The translations under genes and the position numbers were made by a program. A stretch of 27,615 bases of DNA from Thermoflexales bacterium (GTDB taxonomy: Bacteria > Chloroflexota > Anaerolineae > B4-G1), in assembly GCA_007118795.1 (NCBI GenBank), contig SKQX01000083.1, forward strand, positions 1 to 27,615, written 5' to 3'. Every line of letters begins with the position of its first letter. The stretch's first letter is position 1. The notes beneath the pieces are model-generated. The model searched no databases, was not told where the DNA came from, and saw only the letters and a list, made by a program, of their open reading frames with translations. Positions 1-6,950 of the stretch are shown here, one piece after another.

Positions 1-48
1 AACCGGCTCATAACCGGTCGGTCCTTGGTTCGAATCCAAGTGGGCCCA
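1..48 (+). tRNA. tRNA with CAT anticodon (Met or Ile2), 3' part only
   Basis: The 5' half lies outside the window. Visible are a 5-bp anticodon stem (ACCGG/CCGGT, 2-6 with 14-18), the loop CTCATAA with anticodon CAT at 9-11, a T arm CTTGG-TTCGAAT-CCAAG (24-40), the 3' acceptor strand TGGGCCC (41-47) and discriminator A48. CCA is not encoded. The anticodon stem lacks the run of three G-C pairs typical of initiator tRNA, so this is elongator Met or a lysidine-modified Ile tRNA. The missing acceptor and D arm are needed to decide. Confidence 0.9.
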
Positions 49-687
49 CAGTTGACCTTCTCCGCCAGGTCGAGGTTACCTCGGCTCTCTGCACTTCAAG
101 GCCCTGGCTCTCGCGACGCCGACCGAACCCCCGTCGCGGCGCTTGCACGGATAACGGCCAAAGGCTACGGATCAGGCCTGCTGTTGAGTGCTCAGCGTCT
201 AACTCTTGCTCAGATCTCCTTTCCGGTTCGGTGTTCGTGCTTCATCCGAAAGCGGCACAATGGTTTCACTGCTTCGGGCACGGCAAAGGAGCGTCCGTGG
301 CTGAAAGCGCCAAACGTGCGGAGCCGGCTGGTCCTTGCGTAGCTGACAATGGAAGCCGAGATCGGCTGGTTCGCTGCATTCGGAAGGTCGTGTGGCTGGC
401 AGGTCAGGCCTGCGCGCCAGAAGGGCCTGGGAGGGATCGGTGCGGTTGCGGAGTGCAGTGGGTCTCTCCAGGCGCCGGTGGTGCAGACTAATGAGAGCAT
501 AGAGGGTGCGTCGTCAATGACCGAACTCCTCCATTCCAAAGGGCATACTGGGGGTGTCTACCTTCCTCGTCCCGTGGGACAGCAGGATTTTCGGACTCTT
601 GCATGTCAGTCGTCGGCGGTGGGAGTGGGGCGGTGGGGCGGGACTGTGGACCTGGCCTTTGAGTCCCGACCCGCGTACCGTGGGCGA
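49..687. other. intergenic stretch, no recognisable gene
   Basis: About 640 bases without a supportable gene. Open frames exist on both strands, as expected at this GC content, but none has a good ribosome binding site joined to a recognisable protein. The one structure I see is an inverted repeat CGGGACT (639-645) with AGTCCCG (662-668) around a 16-base loop. It has no T-tract, so I do not call it a terminator. Confidence 0.5.
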
Positions 688-715
688 TTGCGCGTGGGGA
701 CAGGGCCAGTATAAT
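688..715 (+). promoter_or_regulatory. sigma-70-type promoter upstream of zinc-ribbon gene
   Basis: TTGCGC (688-693), a 16-base spacer and a perfect TATAAT (710-715), about 100 bases before the zinc-ribbon gene. The -35 is embedded in CGATTGC and the -10 is followed by GA. The same arrangement recurs upstream of tRNA-Gln and of the sigma factor gene. Confidence 0.6.
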
Positions 716-818
716 GAGGCTGTGCTGCACACACCGGAAACTGTGCGGCATTCCATTACTCGGGTGCTTGCGACCACTTCGAGTGCCTGCGACAGAAACT
801 AGTTCAGGGGAGGAAGAT

Positions 819-1061
819 ATGCCGCTCACGCCAGATCAGATGGAGAAGCTCCAGCGTTGGATGGAAGATAAAGGGGTTGCGCAGCCCTGTCCAGCCTGCG
901 GAAACGTCGGTTGGGTCACGGAGGAGATGCTTGCCGTCCCGGTCCGGGCGCTCACGGGGTTGTCCGAAAGCACCCCTCAGATCCCTATGGTGGAGTCGAC
1001 GTGTGACAACTGCGGGTTCATGCGCCTCTTCTCGGCGGTAGCCATGGGCCTTCTGAGCTGA
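819..1061 (+). CDS. small zinc-ribbon protein, function unknown
   Basis: An 80-residue soluble protein. The ATG at 819 is preceded by a strong Shine-Dalgarno (AGGGGAGGAAG) at suitable distance. The visible feature is a pair of CxxC knuckles, C24-P-A-C27 and C62-D-N-C65, each followed by Gly, which is the pattern of a four-cysteine zinc ribbon. An amphipathic N-terminal helix (about 5-18) precedes the first knuckle, and the end is hydrophobic (about 70-79). Such ribbons bind nucleic acid or act as structural modules. I cannot name a specific family or function. It has its own probable promoter at 688-715 and is followed, 138 bases on, by an unrelated small membrane protein. Confidence 0.8.
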   Translation: MPLTPDQMEKLQRWMEDKGVAQPCPACGNVGWVTEEMLAVPVRALTGLSESTPQIPMVESTCDNCGFMRLFSAVAMGLLS

Positions 1062-1199
1062 GGTAACGTTTCGTCCCTGCTCGGCGTGGGGGCTGGTGAC
1101 CCTCTGGGGCTCTGAAGCATTCCAAGCTGAGGGTTGGGGGATCGACATCGGTCCACCGTGACGAGAAATCCGAAAGACCTCTGTGTCCAGGAGGCGTAG

Positions 1200-1574
1200 A
1201 TGAACGATACCCAGCGCGGAATCGCCCAAGTCCTCGCCTCCGTAGCCATTATCGTTGCCATCGCCCTCTTGCGCGACCGTTCGCGGACACTGGCAGCCAT
1301 CACGGCGACCATGCCCGTGAACGTGGCGCTGGGCTTGTGGATCGTCGGTGCGGGGGAAGGAACAGGGCAAGCCGAGATATTGAGTTTCACACGTTCTATG
1401 TTAGCTGGCGTCGGTGCTACCTTGATCTGGGTAGTCGCGGTCTGGTTGGGGGCGCGCGCGGGATGGGGTGTTGGGCGGCTTCTTGCCCTGGGATACGCCG
1501 CATGGGCCGTAGCGCTGGGTGCCGCACTTGTTCTGCAGTCACTTCTGGGAGGAGGGATGGTATTCCCGGGTTGA
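1200..1574 (+). CDS. small integral membrane protein, function unknown
   Basis: A 124-residue protein with a clear AGGAGG-type ribosome binding site just before the ATG at 1200. Hydropathy read by eye gives about four membrane segments, at roughly residues 8-24, 34-52, 64-85 and 92-116. They are separated by short Arg-containing loops (RDRSR near 25-30). There is no signal peptidase site, and no conserved catalytic residues are obvious. I do not recognise the family. It lies between the zinc-ribbon gene and tRNA-Gln on the same strand. No terminator separates it clearly from the zinc-ribbon gene, so the two could be co-transcribed. Confidence 0.75.
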   Translation: MNDTQRGIAQVLASVAIIVAIALLRDRSRTLAAITATMPVNVALGLWIVGAGEGTGQAEILSFTRSMLAGVGATLIWVVAVWLGARAGWGVGRLLALGYAAWAVALGAALVLQSLLGGGMVFPG

Positions 1575-1616
1575 GGTCACACCGCTAGATACCCTGCTGG
1601 GACGCGGGGCGGCCGA

Positions 1617-1644
1617 TTGCGTAGGCAAGTGCATGTGCTATAAT
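1617..1644 (+). promoter_or_regulatory. promoter of tRNA-Gln
   Basis: TTGCGT (1617-1622), a 16-base spacer and TATAAT (1639-1644). Transcription would start near 1651, a few bases before the mature tRNA 5' end at 1657. The -35 lies in CGATTGC and the -10 is followed by GA, as in two other promoters of this window. Confidence 0.75.
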
Positions 1645-1656
1645 GAACGAGGTTGG

Positions 1657-1728
1657 TGGGGCGTGGCCAAGTGGTAAGGCACGGGACTTTGAATCCCGCA
1701 ATCGTAGGTTCGAATCCTACCGCCCCAG
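1657..1728 (+). tRNA. tRNA-Gln (TTG)
   Basis: A complete 72-base cloverleaf: acceptor TGGGGCG (1657-1663) pairs with CGCCCCA (1721-1727), with discriminator G1728. The D arm is present (GGCCAAGTGGTAAGGC). The anticodon stem CGGGA/TCCCG encloses the loop CTTTGAA, so the anticodon is TTG. The T arm is GTAGG-TTCGAAT-CCTAC. CCA is not encoded. The gene sits directly behind a good promoter and ahead of a terminator, so it is probably a single-gene unit. Confidence 0.97.
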
Positions 1729-1755
1729 CTTGAAGTGACATCGTCATGATTCGCT

Positions 1756-1785
1756 AACCGTGGTGAATAGCCACGGTTTCTTCAT
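1756..1785 (+). terminator. intrinsic terminator after tRNA-Gln
   Basis: A perfect 8-bp inverted repeat AACCGTGG (1756-1763) / CCACGGTT (1771-1778) with a 7-base loop, followed by TCTTCAT. It lies 27 bases after the tRNA 3' end and would end the tRNA transcript before glmU. Confidence 0.75.
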
Positions 1786-1920
1786 CTGTGATGGATGCTG
1801 GGTATGGTGCGTCGTGGGGATCGCCGACGTGATCGCAGGCTCGTGGCAGGGTGCCGTGGGGACCCGACAGCGCACACTCCGGCAGGTGTTTCGGACAGCG
1901 TTGTGGGCGAGGAGGGAGCC

Positions 1921-3294
1921 GTGGATATTGCTGTTGTGATTCTGGCTGCTGGTGAAGGGACCCGCATGAAGTCGGACCTGCCTAAGGTGCTCCATCCCCT
2001 GGGGGGGCGGCCTATGCTCGAGTACTCGCTGGAGACGGCGCGGGCGATGACAGAGGCACCACCGGTTCTCATCGTCGGCCACGGGGCGGAGTCAGTCACG
2101 GAGGCTGCTGGAGACGATGTGGTCAGCATCACCCAGAGTCCGCCCTTGGGGACCGGGCACGCTGTGCTCCAGGCCCGGGACTTCCTCAAGAACCGAGCTG
2201 AGCTGGTGCTGGTGTGTTATGCCGACATGCCCCTTCTCACCGGGGAGACGCTAGACCGGCTGGTGGAGCGCCAGCGGGAAAGGCCTGGTCCCATGACGCT
2301 GCTGACCCTGATGCGCGACGAGTCCCGGGGATTCGGCCGGATCATCCGGGACGAGGACGGATCCGTCGTCGAGATCGTGGAGGAGGCGGTGGCAACGCCG
2401 GAGGAGCTGGCGGTCCGGGAGTTGAACGCCGGTGTCTATTGCTTCGAGGCCGGTTGGCTCTGGGATCACGTTGGGGAGATTCCCCTCAGCCTACCCAAAG
2501 AGGAGTACTATCTCACCGACTTGGTCGAGATGGCAGCGGCTGAAGGCCGCGAGGTTCAGGCTGTGGTGACGGAGAACGAGGACGAGACGCTGGGGATCAA
2601 CACGCGCGTCCATCTGGCTGAAGCTGAAGGGGTGCTTCGTGGCCGGATCAACGAGGAGTGGATGAACGCCGGTGTCACCTTAATCGACCCTGCCACCACG
2701 TACATCCACCCCGGGGTTACCATCGGACGGGACACGGTGATACAACCGGGCACACACCTGCTTGGGGCGACGACCATTGGGCGGCGTTGCACCATCGGTC
2801 CCAACGCCATGATCGAGGACTGCACCATCGCGGACGAGTGTGCAGTCGTGGCGTCGGTGTTGGAGCACGCGGTGCTGGAACGGGGCTCCGATGTGGGGCC
2901 CTTCAGCCATCTGCGGCGGGGCGCCCGGTTGTGCGAAGACGCACACGTGGGCAACTTCGGTGAACTGAAGAACGCAACCCTCGGCCCCGGGGCCAAAATG
3001 GGCCATTTCAGCTACCTGGGGGACGCGCAAGTGGGGGCGGAGGCCAATGTCGGTGCCGGTACGGTAACGTGCAACTACGATGGCCAGCGCAAGCACGTCA
3101 CGGCGATCGAGGAGGGGGCCTTCATCGGCTCGGACACGATGTTGGTAGCTCCTGTGCGGGTGGGTCGCCGGGCTCGCACCGGTGCTGGTGCCGTGGTGAC
3201 TCACGATGTGCCCGACGGGGCGCTGGTCTACGGGGTTCCGGCTCGGGTCCAAGGGGAGGTTGAGGAGGACGATGATGACCAGGGCCAAACTTGA
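1921..3294 (+). CDS. glmU: bifunctional UDP-N-acetylglucosamine pyrophosphorylase / glucosamine-1-phosphate N-acetyltransferase
   Basis: A cytoplasmic enzyme that acetylates glucosamine-1-phosphate and couples it to UTP, giving UDP-GlcNAc for peptidoglycan and other envelope glycans. The 457-residue length is normal for GlmU. The N-terminal nucleotidyltransferase has the LAAGEGTRM signature at residues 8-16, Lys further on in the same loop, YADMPLL and LNAGVYCF. The C-terminal half is a left-handed beta-helix of hexapeptide repeats, with GAGTVTCNYDG and the acetyl-CoA-site region KHVT. I choose GTG at 1921 because the family begins with this short strand before LAAGEG and because GAGGAGGGAG stands just upstream; longer in-frame extensions look non-coding. 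The tail is unusually acidic (EVEEDDDD). The last 20 bases overlap cdd. Confidence 0.95.
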   Translation: MDIAVVILAAGEGTRMKSDLPKVLHPLGGRPMLEYSLETARAMTEAPPVLIVGHGAESVTEAAGDDVVSITQSPPLGTGHAVLQARDFLKNRAELVLVCYADMPLLTGETLDRLVERQRERPGPMTLLTLMRDESRGFGRIIRDEDGSVVEIVEEAVATPEELAVRELNAGVYCFEAGWLWDHVGEIPLSLPKEEYYLTDLVEMAAAEGREVQAVVTENEDETLGINTRVHLAEAEGVLRGRINEEWMNAGVTLIDPATTYIHPGVTIGRDTVIQPGTHLLGATTIGRRCTIGPNAMIEDCTIADECAVVASVLEHAVLERGSDVGPFSHLRRGARLCEDAHVGNFGELKNATLGPGAKMGHFSYLGDAQVGAEANVGAGTVTCNYDGQRKHVTAIEEGAFIGSDTMLVAPVRVGRRARTGAGAVVTHDVPDGALVYGVPARVQGEVEEDDDDQGQT

Positions 3295-3676
3295 CCGAGA
3301 AGCCCTGATTGAGGCGGCCGCAGCGGCGCGGGAGCTGGCATACGCGCCGTACTCAGGATACGAGGTGGGAGCGGCCCTCCTGGCGGCATCGGGGCGGGTC
3401 TACGTGGGCTGCAACGTGGAGAACGCGGCCTATCCGCTATCTATGTGCGCGGAGAGAGCAGCGGTCTTCTCGGCCGTCAGCGACGGTCAGCGGGGTTTCG
3501 AGGCCGTGGCAGTGGTTACGCAAAACGGGGGAGCGCCTTGCGGTTCCTGCCGCCAGGTACTGCTCGAGTTTGGCGCCGGGACGCTGGTGCTCATTGCCGA
3601 CGTCGAGGGGGGTTACCGTGAGACGACGGTCGGTGAACTATTGCCCGATAGCTTCAGCGCCGCCGATCTGGAATAG
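3275..3676 (+). CDS. cdd: cytidine deaminase
   Basis: Deaminates cytidine and deoxycytidine to uridine and deoxyuridine in pyrimidine salvage. The 133-residue length and motifs fit the small tetrameric class: C58-A-E60 in the CNVENAAYPLSMCAE stretch supplies one zinc ligand and the catalytic Glu, and PCGSC supplies the other two zinc ligands (C89, C92). Two adjacent ATG codons occur (3272 and 3275). The second is better spaced from AGGAGG at 3263-3268, so I use it. The start lies 20 bases inside the end of glmU in another frame. This implies co-transcription and possible translational coupling of UDP-GlcNAc synthesis with uridine supply. Confidence 0.95.
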   Translation: MTRAKLDREALIEAAAAARELAYAPYSGYEVGAALLAASGRVYVGCNVENAAYPLSMCAERAAVFSAVSDGQRGFEAVAVVTQNGGAPCGSCRQVLLEFGAGTLVLIADVEGGYRETTVGELLPDSFSAADLE

Positions 3677-3768
3677 GCGTCGGGTTCGCGGCGGCGCTTG
3701 GCGTGAGCCTCCCTCGCTGACAGGCCAGAGGCCCGGCGGAGAGCGCACGCCTGACCGACCGGGATACG

Positions 3769-4806
3769 TTATATCATCAAGGAGTGGATCTCGTCGGCCG
3801 CCAAGGGGGCGACGGTGATTATCGTGGAGAGACCATCGTCGTTTAGGAGCTTGACGCGCACTGCTTTCCTGTCGCTGGCGCCGGAATAGCGGGCCGTGAT
3901 CCGCGCGGCTTGCTCGATCTCCCTCTCTGTCGGATCCCCGCTCACCAGGGTGGTCGGACCCGGGGCGTCGAGGGTCGTCATCAAGATACCCTGATCCTGG
4001 AGACCGGCGATGTGAGCGTTCTCCCCCTGATGGCGGCCGACCACCACCCTCCGTTGCGAGGGCAGGCGCAGGTGGCGGCCAACTGCGAGAAGAAGCGCTT
4101 GCTCAGTCGTCAACGCGTCCGGCCCCTCGTGGTCGAGGAAGTCTCGGAGGCGGCGGGAATAGGTCTTATCGACCAGGAAGCAGCACCCGCCGGCCGGTTG
4201 TGGGTAGTCGGTGATGCCGAACTCCTGGGCCAGTGCCATCTGGGGCCTGCGACTGCGACCCTGGAAGGCGTACAGGTTGTCCCGTTCCACCCACCCCCGT
4301 CTCTCTGGGATCGTAGGCTCCAGGAGCTTGGCCGATAGGGGCCGCAGCAGCAGCCCTTCGAGGCCGCTTCCTCGCTCCACGGTCCTCAGAGCCTGGCGCA
4401 GCTGACTATTCGGGCGCTGGCCCAGGACCTCGCCGGTGAAGATGAACTGGTGGTCGTGCTGCTCCATCCACCTCTTTGCCTGGCGGAGGAGGTAGATCCG
4501 GCAGTCGACGCAGGGATTCATCTGAGATCCGTATCCGTGCTTCGGGTTCAGGACCACCGGGATGTAGTCCTGGAATGCGCGGATGCTCACCAGATCGAGC
4601 CCTAACATGCGAGCAGCTCGCTCGGCCTTCGACTCCTCGGAAGCCTGTCGATCGGTCAGACGATTCCTTCTCTCGTACGTGAGGCCGCTCTTGATGTGAA
4701 CGGGTGTCACGGCGATCCCCTGCTCTAGCATCACTTGAGTTGCCAGGATGCTGTCCAGGCCACCTGAGAGCAAGCCCACGGCTCTAATCGATCTCTCTCT
4801 TTTCAC
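3769..4806 (-). CDS. PP-loop ATPase, MnmA/ThiI-like tRNA thiolation-type protein
   Basis: A 345-residue cytoplasmic protein. Residues about 10-19 carry the PP-loop SGGLDS of adenylating enzymes such as MnmA, ThiI and TtuA. Further on are NPCVDC, FTGEVLGQRP and GGCCFL. Paired cysteines like these occur in PP-loop enzymes that handle sulfur or an Fe-S cluster. The likely role is ATP-dependent thiolation of a tRNA nucleoside or a related sulfur transfer, but substrate and exact subfamily are not decidable here. It is not canonical MnmA: the second half (about 230-345) lacks the usual MnmA domain order. I choose GTG at 4806 because a TTGACG/TATTCT promoter ends 7 bases upstream of it; a TTG at 4842 would lie inside that promoter. 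It converges on cdd. Confidence 0.8.
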   Translation of the reverse strand: MKRERSIRAVGLLSGGLDSILATQVMLEQGIAVTPVHIKSGLTYERRNRLTDRQASEESKAERAARMLGLDLVSIRAFQDYIPVVLNPKHGYGSQMNPCVDCRIYLLRQAKRWMEQHDHQFIFTGEVLGQRPNSQLRQALRTVERGSGLEGLLLRPLSAKLLEPTIPERRGWVERDNLYAFQGRSRRPQMALAQEFGITDYPQPAGGCCFLVDKTYSRRLRDFLDHEGPDALTTEQALLLAVGRHLRLPSQRRVVVGRHQGENAHIAGLQDQGILMTTLDAPGPTTLVSGDPTEREIEQAARITARYSGASDRKAVRVKLLNDDGLSTIITVAPLAADEIHSLMI

Positions 4807-4813
4807 GGGTGAC

Positions 4814-4842
4814 AGAATACCACAGGGAGCTGGGTGCGTCAA
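4814..4842 (-). promoter_or_regulatory. minus-strand promoter of PP-loop gene, predicts leaderless mRNA
   Basis: Read on the minus strand: TTGACG (4842-4837), a spacer of exactly 17 bases, then TATTCT (4819-4814). Only 7 bases separate the -10 from the GTG at 4806, so the predicted transcription start coincides with the start codon. No Shine-Dalgarno is visible, which fits a leaderless transcript. Confidence 0.6.
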
Positions 4843-4882
4843 TTGTATCGGCCGTCATCATGGGTCCGGCTGGCATCAGCGA

Positions 4883-4911
4883 TTGCCGGGCCCGCGGCCT
4901 GATGATATAAT
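4883..4911 (+). promoter_or_regulatory. promoter of sigma factor gene
   Basis: TTGCCG (4883-4888), a 17-base spacer and TATAAT (4906-4911), 24 bases before the ATG at 4936. The -35 is embedded in CGATTGC and the -10 is followed by GA, as at 688-715 and 1617-1644. It diverges from the promoter of the PP-loop gene. Confidence 0.7.
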
Positions 4912-4935
4912 GACTCGAACTACAGGAGCGCCTGT

Positions 4936-5606
4936 ATGCCAGAACGGACGAATCAGGAATGGATAACTGCCTTGGGCAGAGCCGGTCCCGAGCGGGAGCT
5001 GGCCTTGGTTGACCTGCGCACGTTGCTGGTGCGAGGCCTGAGCTACGCAATGGCCGATCGGGCCCAGGTAAGCGAGGCGGACATCGACGGTTTTGTCCAG
5101 GAAGCGCTCTTGAAGGTGCTCTACAACCTCCATTCGTTTCGGTGGGAGAGTCGGTTCACAACGTGGGCCCAGAAGATCGCCGTGCACGAGGCCTTCACTG
5201 AACTGCGCCGTAAGCGCTGGGAGAACGTCTCCCTGGATGAGATGATCGCCGGATACGAAGGCGATTTCAACCCTTCGGCCCTTACTGATGCCGGACCCTC
5301 GCCCGAGGACCAGCTGACGCAGCACGGACTGCTGGAGTTGGTCGAACGGCTCATCGTGGAGGAGCTGACCGATCGTCAGCGTCAAGCCATCCTCGGTGTT
5401 GTGTTTGCTGGGATGCCCACGGAGGAGGTGGCTCGTCGAATGGGGACCAACCGAATGCGCTCTACAAGTTGATGCACGATGCCCGTCAGCGGCTTAGACG
5501 GTGTCTGCAGGCCGAAGGTGTCTCCCTTGAGGCCGCTCTGGCCGCCTTCGAACCTGTGACAGGTAAGGGATACGCAGCCCACCACGTCATAGTCACGGGG
5601 GAATGA
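4936..5606 (+). CDS. ECF-type sigma-70 family RNA polymerase sigma factor, frameshifted near 5454
   Basis: Directs RNA polymerase to a specific promoter set. ATG 4936 follows AGGAG at good spacing. Sigma region 2 lies at about residues 45-100 (FVQEALLKVL, FRWESRFTTWA, ELRRKRW). Region 4 begins at about 150 (LTDRQRQAIL). In the direct frame the protein stops at 5472, ending GTNRMRSTS. A -1 shift at CGA (5452-5454) gives GTNRNALYKLMHDARQRLRR, the normal recognition helix and end of region 4, and runs to a TGA at 5604-5606, making 223 residues. One base therefore appears to be missing. The cause may be a real mutation, a sequencing or assembly error, or less likely programmed slippage, as no canonical slippery heptamer is present. 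As written, promoter -35 recognition would be lost. It overlaps the anti-sigma gene. Confidence 0.85.
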
Positions 5607-5848
5607 TGCAGCAAGTGGACTCCGCGAAGATCAAGCGCATGGTGCGGAACGTTCTGACGGCGCGCCCCGACGAGATTGGGTGCGAGGAGTGCCTGAGCCG
5701 TATGGATCGGTTCGTTGAGATGGAGTTGGAGGGGAAGGATCCGGGCGAGGCCATGCCTCTGGTGGAGGATCATCTGACTCGCTGTCTCGATTGTCGGGAG
5801 GAGTTTCTCGCGCTGTTGGAGGCGCTGCGCCATCTGGAGTCGAAGTAG
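5603..5848 (+). CDS. zinc-finger anti-sigma factor
   Basis: An 81-residue cytoplasmic protein, probably the partner that sequesters the adjacent sigma factor. It carries CEEC near residues 27-30 and HLTRCLDC near 54-61, the HxxxCxxC signature of zinc-binding (ZAS, zf-HC2-like) anti-sigma factors. No membrane segment follows, so it is a soluble form that could sense redox or zinc state directly. Its ATG overlaps the stop codon of the full-length, frameshift-corrected sigma gene (ATGA), a typical translational-coupling arrangement. This supports the view that the sigma factor should read through to 5606. A second ATG follows at once at 5606. Confidence 0.8.
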   Translation: MMQQVDSAKIKRMVRNVLTARPDEIGCEECLSRMDRFVEMELEGKDPGEAMPLVEDHLTRCLDCREEFLALLEALRHLESK

Positions 5849-6029
5849 AGGAGGCGCGCGCCAGGGCATTGGGCGATGATGGGGGAGGAGCGTTGGCGGG
5901 CCGGCAAACATGGAGCCACGGCCGAGGAGATGAACAGAAGAGGGCGAGGCGGTCTGGAATGGACGCCTCCGTCTCGACGCACGACTCCCGGAGAGGTGAG
6001 GTAAGTGAGAGGATGACAACGAGCGGGAT
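5849..6029. other. spacer between anti-sigma and ccdA-like gene
   Basis: 181 purine-rich bases. A short open frame with ATG codons near 5877-5880 encodes about 40 basic residues, without a recognisable domain or a convincing ribosome binding site. I see no thioredoxin-like partner gene and no terminator, so sigma, anti-sigma and the CcdA-like gene may form one operon. Confidence 0.4.
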
Positions 6030-6872
6030 ATGAGAAGGAAACCTGAAGCGCACCAAGAGAGACACGGCGGCCGATTGAGCTTGCCTGTCACGTTGATCGT
6101 GCCCACCATGGTTGTGATCGGGTTCCTGATCGTGCTTGTCAGCGCCCGGCCCCGGCTGGAGCAGGGTATTTCTGGCTTGGCCAGCATGCTTCCCGTCGGC
6201 TATGCTTTTGCTGCGGGGATGGTGGCCAGCGTGAACCCGTGTGGTGCCCTGATGCTTCCGTCGTACATCCTCTTCCAGTTGCAGGTTGACGAGGACGCGC
6301 CGCCCTCGATGCTGGACCAGGTGTTCCGGGCCTTGCGCGTCGCCATCGCCGCGACGGGGGGGTTTGCTCTCGTATTCGGCGCGGCGGGGATTGTGATTAG
6401 CGCAGGGGGGCGTTGGCTGATCGGCCTCTTCCCCTACGCCGGGCTCATGATCGGCGTGGCCATGGTTGTGCTTGGGATTTGGCTTCTCGCATCGCACCGC
6501 GAGTTGGGCATACTGGCGGCCAGCCGTGTGTCCGTCGCACCCCAGCGTACGTTAGGGAATGTATTCCTCTTTGGTGCCGCGTACGGGATCAGCTCGCTAA
6601 GCTGCACGCTTCCGATATTCCTGGTGGTGGTTGGCAGCGCTCTGGGTACCGGCGTGATCACGACATCTATAGCCCAGTTTATGGGGTATGCCCTCGGCAT
6701 GGGGGCCGTCCTTGCTGCGATCACCGTCGGCACCGCGCTCTTCCGAGAGGTGATTGAGCGCTGGCTCCGCCGGTTGATCCCACACGTGCACCGGGTCAGT
6801 GCGCTCTTTCTCGTGGGAGCGGGGGTTTACCTGGTCTTCTACTGGCTCGCCGAAGTGGGGTTGTTGGGCTAG
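6030..6872 (+). CDS. CcdA/DsbD-type transmembrane thiol-disulfide electron carrier
   Basis: A 280-residue polytopic membrane protein that would pass reducing equivalents from cytoplasmic thioredoxin across the membrane, for cytochrome c maturation or extracytoplasmic thiol repair. The two key cysteines are in place: C71 in NPCG at the start of one membrane helix and C192 in SLSCTLP. About seven hydrophobic segments follow the family layout (roughly 20-38, 55-80, 100-125, 135-155, 175-200, 210-235, 255-277). The ATG at 6030 has only a weak GGGA in front, so the start is uncertain; the first 15 residues are polar and basic. No partner thioredoxin or cytochrome c gene is adjacent. The preceding sigma/anti-sigma pair suggests redox-stress control. 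Confidence 0.85.
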   Translation: MRRKPEAHQERHGGRLSLPVTLIVPTMVVIGFLIVLVSARPRLEQGISGLASMLPVGYAFAAGMVASVNPCGALMLPSYILFQLQVDEDAPPSMLDQVFRALRVAIAATGGFALVFGAAGIVISAGGRWLIGLFPYAGLMIGVAMVVLGIWLLASHRELGILAASRVSVAPQRTLGNVFLFGAAYGISSLSCTLPIFLVVVGSALGTGVITTSIAQFMGYALGMGAVLAAITVGTALFREVIERWLRRLIPHVHRVSALFLVGAGVYLVFYWLAEVGLLG

Positions 6873-6950
6873 GGCGGTTTCAACTTCGACGAGGGAGGCC
6901 CGGCCAGCCCAAGCCGGCCGGTGAGGACGTCAGAAAGGGGTTTTTGTTCT

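Noticed and set aside
639..668. CGGGACT/AGTCCCG inverted repeat as a terminator
   Set aside because: A 7-bp stem with a 16-base loop and no T-tract; too weak to call.
804..1370. A minus-strand open frame across the zinc-ribbon and membrane-protein genes
   Set aside because: The plus-strand genes have good ribosome sites and sensible products; the minus frame has neither.
4807..4842. A TTG start at 4842 for the PP-loop protein
   Set aside because: The 12 extra residues do not look conserved and the TTG is itself the -35 element of a well-formed promoter.
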